From the NCBI GenBank assembly GCA_948146395.1, contig OX411544.1, positions 36,786,457 through 36,850,456 of the forward strand: a stretch of 64,000 nucleotides of DNA, read 5' to 3'. Positions 24,489 to 36,400 of this stretch are shown piece after piece. How positions within the stretch are numbered: position 1 is the stretch's first letter; the number at the start of each line of letters is the position of its first letter. The notes under the pieces were generated by a model. The model ran no database searches and was not told the DNA's origin. It saw only the letters and a list, made by a program, of their open reading frames with translations. This DNA comes from Fragum whitleyi (lineage: Eukaryota > Mollusca > Bivalvia > Cardiida > Cardiidae). A program made the position numbers and the translations under genes.

Positions 24489-25092
24489 CGTTCACGCGAA
24501 AAGGGAACATCTCGGAAATCTGTAAAATAAATATTTGAAAAAAAAAAGAGATTTGGTTCAGCATGGATCTGTTGCCGGGTTGTGTATTAAGGGTGTTTGT
24601 ACTGCCTTGTCGTACAAGCTAGCTTTTATAGCGACGTGGTAGAGCACTCGCTGTGGGGTGTAGAGATCCCGGGTTCGAATCCCGACGAAGTCGAATATTT
24701 ATTTGCGGGTTACATTGGGCGCCCACCGTAAATTACCCACATGAGGTCGTGGTTATGTGATTTGGTAGTTGATGAGAAGATTCTTGGAAGAATCTAAATT
24801 GTCGAGGGGATGTATATAGCCGGGTTGTGTATTAGGGGTGTTTGTACTGCCTTACCGTGCAAACTAGCTTTTATAGCGACGTGATAGAGCACTCGCTTTG
24901 GAATGTAGAGGTTCCGGGTTCGAATCCCGATGGAGTCGAATATTTATCTGTGGTTTACAGATCAACCGGAGGTCGCGTTTAAAAAATTCCCCCATGGGAA
25001 GGTAGATTGATCATTCTAGATTCAGAAAAAGTCTGACCAGGATCGACACTTCACGCACCACCGAGATGGTCTCTTTTCGCGCGACGGGTCAC
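24489..25092. mobile_element. CACGCGAAAAGGG TIR element, interrupted by tRNA-like repeats
   Basis: The left end is TTCACGCGAAAAGGGAAC; the right end is CTCTTTTCGCGCGACGGGTC followed by AC. An uninterrupted copy (41772-42024) is about 250 bp. Here the two halves (24489-24570 and 24945-25092) are split by the tRNA-like block at 24574-24941. The right end lies only about 190 bp upstream of the receptor start codon at 25281. Confidence 0.6.
24574..24941 (+). repeat. Two tRNA-derived SINE-like units
   Basis: Two direct copies, each starting GCCGGGTTGTGTATTA: about 24574-24700 and 24819-24941. Each contains a box A-like TAGCGACGTGGTAGAGCAC (second copy TAGCGACGTGATAGAGCAC) and a box B, GGTTCGAATCC. 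The acceptor stem does not pair, so these are not functional tRNAs; they are tRNA-derived repeat heads with a possible RNA polymerase III promoter. Confidence 0.7.
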
Positions 25093-25280
25093 AATAGGAA
25101 GTATACGATAAGGGTTAATCATGACAAATCCTACGCGAATTAGCGCGAGAGATGGGACACTTGCAACTTCCCGTTTGTTCAAGTACTATTTGTCTCTATG
25201 GTCGGCAATTTGCGGACGTACGACTCGCGAGTTGACACAGGACTGTTAACATCCGTATATTGTGTTACTTTTTGAAGAAA

Positions 25281-25341
25281 ATGGTTTTCAGTGGTTTTAT
25301 TGGAATTCTATCGTTTTTCGCTCTATATTACACTATTTCTG
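25281..25341 (+). CDS. Receptor exon 1: signal peptide
   Basis: The ATG is in a good context (GAAGAAAATGG). The product starts MVFSGFIGILSFFALYYTIS, a short hydrophobic core ending in small residues, as in a cleavable signal peptide. The donor is CTG|GTGAGT after 61 nt, phase 1. No TATA box is obvious in the 190 bp between the upstream mobile element and the ATG. Confidence 0.8.
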
Positions 25342-26710
25342 GTGAGTAAGGCAACATTGGTATACAGATTGTCATCAAATGGCCACTAAAACCTTGTAAA
25401 AACTGCTTATGTAAGCTTTGGAATGAATTTTTATCTGCACAACTACGATCTAAGTCGTCGTATCATAACAGTTTTAAAAAGCTGCTATAATAAAAAAAAA
25501 TCTATTGTAAGATTTTATAATCTTAATGAATTCATTCACCGTTATTGAAATTCCGAAATAAAGCGAAAAGGGGACTAAATGATTATTAATTAGAGGTTGA
25601 TGCTCAAGTCACCTGCTCATTGATTTCTATTTAAGAATTCAGTGCAGGAGAGAGAAAGCACTGGTGTATATATATTTGCACTTTTACTTAGCTTTTCTTT
25701 TCAGCCATTGCCAGTCTTTAAAGAAAACTCGGCGAAAATGCAAATTGCATTAAAGTAAAAGTTCTAGCTCCACTATGTTCCTTACGGGCATAGTGGAACA
25801 TAGTTAAGCTAGAACCCTTGGCTTGCGAGGATGACTAATTGAGAGCCGATGCTTATTTTCAAAATGTATTTTCAAAACTATTTTTTCTGGTTTTAACAGG
25901 AAACTCGGCTCATATAAACTAAGAACAAAATACACACCATGTATAGACTGATCTTTGTCTGCTTGCCCTCCTGCAAATGCTGGTATATTCCGGGTTCCGC
26001 ATTACAAGGGTTAACTTCTCAAAGGGTACTAATAGGGAGAGTCAAATAGGCCTGGGGCAAAGTTCAAGTTAAAAAGGTTCCTTGTTTGAAGTGTATTCGT
26101 TTGGCTGATTTTAGAGAACACAGACATTGTGTTGCCAAGTATCTATGGCTGTCTTATACAGTTTTGAATATACTGACCTGCAATAGAAACGTAAATGTTT
26201 AAAAAAAAGTTGTTTTCTTATTTATTGATGGAGATGCAACTTTGTATTTTTGAAAACCCATATAGATTTTATTTCTACGAATTATCAAAAAAAAAAAATA
26301 ATATGAGGCATCATGCGGTTATTGTGCCCCCCTTTGAAGAACAGGGGATATATTGCTTTGGACTTCTCGGTCGATCGATCGGTCGGTCGGTCGGTCCGTC
26401 CGTCCGTAGACCGTTCTTTTGTCCGTAGCATATCTCAAAAAGTGTGCATGCTTAAAAATGAAACTTCACAGGTGGATAGATCTCATTGAGGAGATGTGCA
26501 GTGCAACAGAACCAAATACTCTACTCATCATATCTTGCGAATTAGTGTCCTTTGGTGGTGACAAAGAATATGCTATAGGCCTATGGGGCATATTTGTTTT
26601 TACAAAAATCTCTTGTTTCTTTAGCTTTTGCGTGGAGCTGTTATTGTGGTATGCATACCGCCTGCACCTTCCGAAAAATTGAGTATCCAACAAATGCATT
26701 AGCGAGAGAG

Positions 26711-26800
<90 letters not shown>

Positions 26801-29800
26801 ACAGACAGACACAGAGAGAGACAGACACAGAGAGTGAGAGAGAGAGGGAGGGAGGGGGGAGAGAGACAGAGAGGGAGAGAGAGGGGGAGAGAGTTAAATA
26901 TTTGTTCGAAATCGATTTTATCTTTTATTGTGAATACTCACTATTTAACAAAAAACATTGACGACTGAAAATGTAGCTTTTGATGTTCACGAAATGAATC
27001 AATCGATCTTGCAAGAAAAATAAACCATTATTCTTTTCTTTCTATAGCAAAAATGACCCGAAATTTTAAACCCAGAATATTGAAAAAGCGTGCATTTGGA
27101 CGCGGTTACCAAGCAAAGCTATTACGTCGTCGTTAATAAAAAAATATCGTGAAATTGATATTAAACTCGACTAGAATCCATTTGAAATCGCTCACTCATC
27201 GCTCCATTCATTCCAAAATCTCTTTCCAATTATTCAAAAATGTTAAAAAAAATGTCAAAAACAATTCGAAATTAAAACGATCAACATTTCATTGAAACTA
27301 TTCAAATTATTCTACGATGTTTTTGGCTTATGCGGATTTTCAATTGTCTGATTTGTACACGTAAATAGGAATGAGTGTCATTCTTTTAAAGGGGGGGGGG
27401 GGTAAATATCGCTAATTTCTGCAAAACAGGACGGAATTAGGGACTTTTTTTTATTATATCCCTTAAATTTCATTCAAACGTCGCTCCACACAGTCATTCA
27501 ATTCAATTCCTATATTATCTCAAAAATAATTGAAAAAAGCAGGAAATAATCTTTTGATAATTACAACGGTTGTGATGTGAATTCGGCAAATTATAGTCTA
27601 CCATTCTTTCTCGATAGGCTACAACAAACCATTAAATTAGATATTCACTGAAAATTTTCATTAAACAGGTACTGTGAGGATATCGCTCCCATACAGGTCT
27701 TTTACTCACATTGAAAACAGTGGACCAGTTACATTAACATGCACAGCCAGCTGTTGAAACAGCACGTGTAGATACGCTTGGGCGTCGTCTGACGTAACTT
27801 TGAGCGGCACGGCAAGTACGTTAACCTTACCGACGTTACGGAGAAAGGCCGGTGTTTATACGATAACGTGCACGGTGACGAATGTTGGGTATGGTACAAC
27901 GGGGACCTGTAACAGGAAAGTAGACATTTTATGTGAGTATACGAGTTTTCCTTTAACCCTTTCCTGTTTTACAAAATTTTGGACCTGTCCAAATTCAAAG
28001 GATTTGCAGACGAAAGTTTCAAGCGGGTTTAATTTGAAAAATAACCATTCAGTAGTGTTGAAAATAGTGTGGAAAGAGAAGAAATTGCTTGTCAGAAGCA
28101 ATTTCTTCTTTTTCACAATGTTATCTCTATCATAAAATCACAGGCACGTAAAAAGCAGGAATTAAACAGCAAAGGGTTAATCGGACGCTGGAATTTTGAA
28201 TTATCGAAAAGTTCACGAATTTCTGGGACAACCCTCGTAATAATCAAAATGTGGCACATATTTGTGTGACCAACCACTCGAAAAGCGACCTTCCTGGAAC
28301 TCCGTAAAACAAACAAACGGTTGAAACCGTACCACTATCATTTAGTCTTAAATGTGACCCGACACGCGAAAAGGGACCATCTGGGTAGTTAGTAAAGTGT
28401 TGTCCTCAGTCAGACTCCGCGGATTGCGTGGACTGACTGGGGTCGAAAGTTTTTATACTAAGCTTATTTTCTCAATCTAGAATGATCAATCTACCTTCCT
28501 CTGAAAGAATTTTTGAATTTCGACCTATGCTTGACCCAATTTCTTTTCCAAATATTTATCATACAGAGTTCCCAGATGGTCCCATTACGCGTAACGGGTC
28601 ACAAATATTCAATATCATCGATCATCTCGGCTGTTTAATAGGGTTTAAGTTTTACTTTCCCAAAAGGGGCCATAATATAGCTAAAAGAGATTTTCTTCGC
28701 TCCAAGATAATATATAAATCTGGTTTTCTGATGGTTCAAAAATGCTCCGTTTTCAATTGTCGTCTGTATTCTACTTGAATTAGAACCTGACTTAAATTTC
28801 GAAAAGAAGGTAAGATATTTTATCAGAGTTGATTGTAAGACCGATCTGACGTCAAAGTCAGGAAGTACAACAATGACCTGCCCTACGTTCCGAATGGCAA
28901 AACGGTGCAAACTGTTTGAGTATTAGAACCAGCTTTGCATGTGCAAAGCACGTTATATTTTGCAAACAGTTTGCACCGTTTTGTCTTCCTGAACGCAAGG
29001 CTTGTTTGTCAAGCAAATGGCAATTATAAACACCGTCGAGAGAATGCTTTCCATAATATGAGAATATTTCATTGCAAATTCCAAATGTCTTTTAGTGTCG
29101 TTTGCTACATCATTGAATTTGGAAAAATATTTCAATAGGGTGGAAAATTATCACATCAGAACGAAACAGAACAGATATTTTATTTAGATCACGACTTGAG
29201 CACATTATGGTTCATCGTCGAAATTCAAAACATACGAGGGTGGATAAAAAAAATACGTGGACTTTTACTATAACTTTGGTATTTCCTGACGGAAATCAAT
29301 GAAATTTTGTACACGTCTCAAATCATTTAATGTTGACAAAATATCAATTTTACAAGAGTCTGCGATGGCTCTGACGTAAAAATCGAACATTTGATATACC
29401 TTGGTAGGTGCTACCGGTTCAACCCATTTTGTAACGTTACTTCCTGGTGTTTTTCCCCTCAATTACGACCAAACACTTCCTAACTTCGCCTAATTACGTG
29501 TTGACGTTACGAGTTAGGATATTTGAAATTTAAGCATATTCCATTCGCTTTTTTCGAATTTAAAGTAAGTAAACTAAGGACAGGCATCAATTTTTGAACT
29601 TCGAAACGACGGCACCGGCGCAGCCAGAGAAAACCAGACAATAATAAAGTTCTACTGGACCTACGGCAACCCTAATCGAGAGGTTTAAATGATAAAATAT
29701 GCCAAAAAGTCTTCAAATGTAAGCAGATACCTTCTTTTTTAATGGTTCAAAAGGTTTGTTTAAGAATGGAGAGTGTTTCTGAAGGATGACACTCGGAAAT

Positions 29801-30406
29801 GGAAAACGTCTCCTCGGCGTTTAATCTTTAGACACATTTCACACTTAAGTTCACCGTTTTGGAGCAGATTGATATGAAAATAGTACTTATCCAATGGATA
29901 TGCGATGCAGAAATCGTGTTTATTGTTGAGTTGAGTATTTTGAAAAGTGCTGACTTATCAATATACCACAGCGTCATATTGACGTCGTTACCGTGCGCCG
30001 GTATCAAATGACTACATGTTTTAGAAAGGTTGCTAACAGGTGACCAACTATTTTGGATTTCATCCAAATTTTCCGACAAAAAGAAATTGTCTCAATTTAA
30101 TAACAATGTAGTTTTCTCTTCAAAGTCTGTGGAATCAAAATTTCTGCAACGCTAGTCTACGTATTTTTTTATTCACCCTCGTAGAACATGGGATGGTTAT
30201 GAGCATAAATAACAAAATACATGACAATGTATCACAAAATACGCCCGTAACACTGCTGGATGAAGACGGGGACAGGAGTTTTAAAATGAGTCTTAAACTG
30301 AACATAGAAAAATGACTCAAAGAAGTGATATTTAGAGTTCATGTTATGTGCACTACACTCCGTCATCCTGAGAGGATAATAATTGCGTGCATTACACTCC
30401 GTAATG

Positions 30407-30444
<38 letters not shown>

Positions 30445-33400
30445 TATAAAATCTTTATTTTATGAAGGTAGAACATAATAACATATTTCAAATTAATGAT
30501 ATGAAAGTAGTCTTTTTTACAGTGTTGCCTTAAATATAAATGAAATATGATTCAAATGATAATGATAGAATGATATAAACATGCTTGCAAAATTGAGAAC
30601 AACGTCAGAATTAGAGAATCTTTGGACAGATACATTCCGTATGTTAAGCGCTTAGTTTAATTCTATCTGGAATTCAGAATTGTTTTAAAAGCAAATGATT
30701 TTTCAATTGGCTTTTAAAACGCGATAAAGATATTGCATCTTTAGTGGTAATAGGGATTTCGTTCCATACATTCATGCTATAGTATGAAAATCAGGTTTTC
30801 TTATACAATGTATTAAATTTCGAGTTAGTTATATCAATGTGAACAAATGACCGTAAACTGAAGCTCCTGTTATTACAGAAAGAAATAATGTCTGTCAAAT
30901 ATCTTGGTAATAGATTATAACGACATTTGAATATCAAAACACCAGTATGATAATTACACCTATTATCGACAGTCAACCAATTAAGTGTTCGGAAAAGATC
31001 TTTTGACGGTGTTCTAGTTAAAGCACCTAGTATAACTCTGGCTGCTCTCTTCTGAAGTACAGATAGCTTAGACGTTCTGTAAATAGCACTTTTCCACCAA
31101 ACTGTACAACAATAGTCAAAGATAGGTAATATATAAGAATTGTAAAATTATTGTTTCATTTCAAATGTGAGATAATTCGTGATTCTTTTGAGCAAAGTAA
31201 TCTTACTGTTTATTTTTTAACAGTTTTGTCAATATGCGTAGTCCAAGCCAAGTATTTGTCGACATGAACCCCTAAAATCTACTGGGATTCAACGACTTCA
31301 ATACATCTGTCGTTTATTTTTAAATCTAGGTCTATCTCTTTAACTTTATGATTTGTTTCTATAAGCATACATTTTGATTTATTTGGATTAACAAGCATAT
31401 TACTTTTAGAACACCACTTTAGTATAGAATTTAAACTCGTTTGTAGGTTAGCTTGTATTTTATTCAAGTTGTTGCCGGATTTATATAACGTGGAATCGTC
31501 TGAATATAGATCTATATTGGACATACCAACATGCAAACGTATGTCATTTATGTAAATTAAAAACAGGAGAAGGCCTGAAATGGAGCCTTGTGGGACACCA
31601 CTTGATGTTGTTTGCGGAGAAGAGTAGGACCATATCTTATAAACTATCTCCTGTTAGATTAGTAGGATTTAAATATAGCTAAGTATTTATTTGAGAAATT
31701 ATGTAGTTTGAGCTCATGTAATAAAATTGTATTATCTACCAAATCGAAAGCTTTTTTTAGATCGATGAAAACTGAACTTATTATCTTTTACTGAATCAAT
31801 TTCTTTTGACCATTCATCTATTAAACGAATAAGGGCTGTTTGACTAGAATGTTTGCCCCTAAAACCTGATTGATGCTTAACAAGTATATCGTTTTAGTCT
31901 AGGAATGAAAATAATTGCTTATATAAATGACGTTCAAAAGTTTTTGAGATAGTCAGCAATATAGATATCGGTCGATAATTATTTGGGTCTTCTTTTTCTG
32001 ACCCTTTATGTAAAGGTATGGCACAAGCTTCTTTCAGTTTATTTGGAAAAATACCACTGGCAATACTGTTATTTATTATAGAAGTTATTGGTAAAACTAT
32101 GTGGTCTCCACAAAGTTTCAAGACTTTGGCACTAATTCCGCCAATTCCAGAAGATTTATTGGTATCAAGTTTACTTATTATTTGACTTACCTCTAAAGGC
32201 GTGGTGTACTCTATGTCAACCACTTGTTTTTTCAATTTGTTATGTAAATATATGTGCAAGTAAGAAAACGCATTTTCTTCGAATTTTGACCTTTTTTTTT
32301 TACAATATTTGCTTTATTGATGAAATGGTCATTATAACGGATAAGAATATTGAGTGTTCCATCAACATTTTCTCCATCGAATAACATTTCTGTAGGTATA
32401 CATGAAGAACTATCATATACATTGTCATTGTTTTGTATCTTTCTCAGATTTTTGCATAGATCTTTACTTCCGGTGCCTTTTTTTATTTCGACTTTGTAGT
32501 AGTCCTTTTTTGTTTTTACGTACATGTATAAGATGCACTACTTTATTTCTCATGCGTTTGTAGATACCCCAATCTTTTAATTGATGAAAGCGATCCCGTT
32601 TATACATAGCCTGTTTTACTTCGGTGTTAATCCACTTAGGGAGATAATTGCTTTTTAAACGTTTACATTTTATCGGTGCATGCTTCGATAAAACCTTGTA
32701 AATAATGTTGTAAAACATCGAAAGAGCTTGTTCTGCGTTGTGTTCAGTTTCAATTAAATGAATTTGCACTAAATTCAAATCATTCTGAAACTCTGATTCT
32801 TTAAATGTTTTAAAACTTCTGTACATCATAAACGAATGACAATTATCATTTAAAGTTTTATTTTTAATTTTACATGTCATACAAATTGGAAAATGATCAC
32901 TTAGTGAAAGAGGCGAAACAAAAACTTCGCTTACTCTATCAATTCAATTTGTATATACACGATATATAATTGTAGAAGAAGCTTTGCATATTCGAGTTGG
33001 TTCATTGATGATTTGTGAAAGTCCGTACTTTAAAGTAAATCTTGACCACGACTGACACTCAAACTTTTTCGTAATCGTAAGAGGAATATAACTGCGCGCA
33101 CTATACTCCGTAATCGTGAGAGGAAAATAACTCCTCGCACTACACTCCGTAATCCTGAGAGGAATATACCTACACACACTAAACTATCATGAGAGGAATA
33201 TAACTGCCAAGTTTTAAGTTAATCGGACATATGGTGACTTATGCTCGTGACGAAGAAGTGGACGCATGGAACACCGGACTACATCCATGATCACAAAATA
33301 AGCCCCGTCTTTCGATAGGCGTATATAAAAAAAGGAAAGGGTTCATACGAGAGTTAATTTTATTTCAGACCCACCTGACGTCACCGTTGAAGAGCTCGAT

Positions 33401-36400
33401 TATGAGCTGATTTGTACAGCAAAGGGCAATCCATCAAATTACACTTATACTAGATGGAAACACACCATAAACGATGTATTCATCCGTAATTTGACAGGCT
33501 CGGAACGATTGATCGTTCCAAAGGACTACCAAAACAGGGGAAAATACGAGTGTCAAGTTACCAATGGTATATCTGGTGTACAAACGGGCAGTATAGAAAT
33601 AAAACGAAATGGTGAGTTTCGTTTGACATTTGTTGGAAGTGTGAAAATATTTTTTTTCATTGCATAACGAGCAGTATAGAAATAAGACAAATTGGCGGGT
33701 TACGTTAAGACATTTATGAGAGGTGTGAAAATATATATATATATATTTATATAAATATTTTTTTTTTTTTTTCATTTTTTTCTATTTTTAGATTGTACAA
33801 CCTCTTTAATCATCCGTCCAGATGATTTTTAAAATTCCGCTGAGTCAAATTAAAGAGGAAGGTTCGTAAGAACATAAGAAGCTGTTACTTAGAAAATCTT
33901 ATGCGTATGGAAAACATTGAAAACTCGCTGTAATGGGGGAAAATGTGAAGTGTAGATTAAATATGAAATGCCATGAAATAGCCTTTTTTAAACATAGATT
34001 TCCTCTCTTTCAGCAAAACCAATTTTATTAACACAGCCGCAAATAGAACGGAACGTATCAAAAGGAAGCAGTTTTCGAACACTTCTTGAAATTTATGGCT
34101 ACCCAGAGAGTTTAGAAACCATAATTAATAAAACAGACGGCTCACAGAGTAACCCTCTATCATATTTTACCAAGATAGAAACACTCATTGCACTATTTGT
34201 CCAGTTTTATGACACGCCTGTACCGGTTGTTTGTACAAGTCTTGTACTGTCCATTGATGAAATGAAAGAAGACTATTTTGGAGAATATGATGTGTTGATA
34301 AAGAATACAGCTGGTAATAACACGGCCAAAATCGTGTTAACACCAAAAGGTATATTTATCTTACATTTATCTTATTACTATACACATATCCGTGTGATAA
34401 CATCCCATTTGATATTTTTTTATGATATCGCATAGATATTTTTTAGAACGATGGCATAATGCGGTTATTTTTTAGCAACTTGTATTCCTGTAAGAAACAT
34501 CGACGAAAACAAGGCAAATTGAGGTTATGAGATAAATATAATACGTACTTCGTGTATTGTATGAAAAAATATCTAACGCGGTTGCGGGAATTGATAATTG
34601 TCTCGGCAGAGCAAAAGTACGTGTTATATATATATTCATTAATTTCCAAAACACCGATACTTTAAGAACTTTGCTTCTTTCGTGTAAAAGTACATTGTAC
34701 ATGTAAACTTAAACAAAAACAAACATAGAACATAGGCCTGCTTTACTAAACTTACATCTTACGATCATTTTTTATGTAACTAAATATGGAATTCTGCAAT
34801 GATATAGCAAGGCAGAACTAGCAATAGAAGAAAATCACCATGTACGATTTATCATTTTGACTTACGTTTTTTTTTTTTTTCTTTTTTTTTTTCGTAAGAA
34901 GTTAAGTTAAACGGACCCTTGTTACTTAAGATTATCCAAAATTCCCAATTACCTTTGAAATATTCGCATTCCTGTTCCTTTACCGATGTGATAAATTATG
35001 TCTTCTTTGATTTGAACATTTGTTATATGTTCTAAATGTGAATATTTTGTATATGTTCCTTTGACTTTTGTATACAGATATGATAAATTACGTCTTCTTT
35101 GATTTTATTATTTTCGGTTTCTTAAATATACTTGATCTAGTAATTAAACCAAATTTCCACATGCAAATTCTTATATCCAGGTGGTGATATAGGCCGAATG
35201 TCATTTAGATTAATACAAAACAGATGATTCCAACCCGGCTTTGCGCGTGATTTCATAGGAACATTTACGAACGAATACATATTTTTTTGTAAATTGATAA
35301 ATCTGTGTCCCTAATTATTTTTTCAAACAATTTCACATGGAGGTCAAAGTCGGGTAGAAATTAAGCATTTCTCAAAAAATAATTATATTCCATCAGCTTC
35401 GGAAAGTAACCTGACCTGAAATTGAATTAGATGATCATTCTAAAACAAAATATTTGTATTATAGTTCTGCGTTTACAATAAAAAATGTTCGCGAATCGTT
35501 TAAAAAGAGTTTCGCGATTTGCACGTGCACACACGTGCAAATCGGAAAACATTTTTCAAACGTTCGCAAACGTTTCTGAATCCTGGACGCAGGTCTGGTT
35601 ATACTTTGCTTCTTTGTAGGTCCGCCCGACGCGCCCAACAATTTCATAGTCACTGAAATCTCTCACAATTATGCTGTCTTTCGACTTACAAGTGGATTCC
35701 ATAATGGCGCTAACCAGACAGTAGTCATCCAGTACAGGCGGAACATCAATGGGTCAGTTTGGAGCATTGGCTCTGTGGAGGATATAGGCAGTGAACGCAA
35801 TATGACCGTGGTCCTGAGGGTGGAAGGTTTGGTCCCACTGACAGACTACGTTTTTCAGGCGTACTGTTTCAACGCGTATAATAAAAGTCGTGTTGTGAAA
35901 ATAACTGCAACAACTAAAGAAGGTAATGATGCATGCCCTTTCGATTTTAATCCTATTTCCCAATGTCATCGAAGGGTGACACATGTTAAATTAATTTTCG
36001 AGTATCCCCTGGCCGAAATTTTGAAATTCCTCTAAAAAGTGCCATTTTTGTGACTTTCGCAAATGAGGGCTTCTGTGTTTGACCTTATGCTACAGATACC
36101 GAAAACGAAAATTCGACCCCATATTTCTTTCAGAATACGTCAAATTGAAAAACCATTCTTAGAGAAATGAAATATGTATTATCATATATATTAACGTCGT
36201 ACTCACTTCAAAGTAGAAAACCATGTATCACTAAAACAAAACTTGAGCTGCTTCTCAGAGGATATGAAGACACATTGGTTAAAATCAACATTGCTGGAAC
36301 CGTATAATTGTCTCATATAGACGATTCGAATCAGTTTCAAAGACAAAAGATTTTATAAGGAAACCAAAAATATCTTACTTTAAAGAAATATTGATTTTAA

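Larger units (their letters stand above)
30405..33065 (-). mobile_element. CR1/Jockey-like LINE, broken
   Basis: Minus-strand fragments of one non-LTR retrotransposon, in order from about 33040 downwards: endonuclease C-terminus (INEPTRI, LSDHFPI), a linker with KHAPIKCKRLKSNYLPKWI, reverse transcriptase blocks (KSSGIGGISAKVLK, NYRPISIL, HQSGFRGKHSSQTAL, DLKKAFD, YSDDSTLY with YSDD in place of YADD), and a C-terminal segment (TVDNRCNYHTGVLIFKCRYN). Several frameshifts and stops separate them. The 3' end has an AAATAAAGATTTTA phrase and a TTA trinucleotide tail at about 30408-30445. It is 5'-truncated and inactive, in receptor intron 2, antisense to the gene. Confidence 0.8.

Noticed and set aside
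24619..24695. Possible tRNA gene
   Set aside because: Box A and box B are present but the acceptor stem does not pair and the unit is duplicated with flanking repeat sequence; it is called a SINE-like unit.
26466..26968. Open frames over the GA tract
   Set aside because: Same artefact: repeat-encoded Arg-Glu or Ser-Leu runs, no start context and no protein-like flanks.
27755..27757. Selenocysteine codon
   Set aside because: Ig domains are not known selenoproteins and no SECIS element was recognised in the 3' UTR; nonsense or sequence error is simpler.
30405..33065. Active LINE
   Set aside because: Frameshifts and stops break the reverse transcriptase into several pieces and the 5' part is missing.
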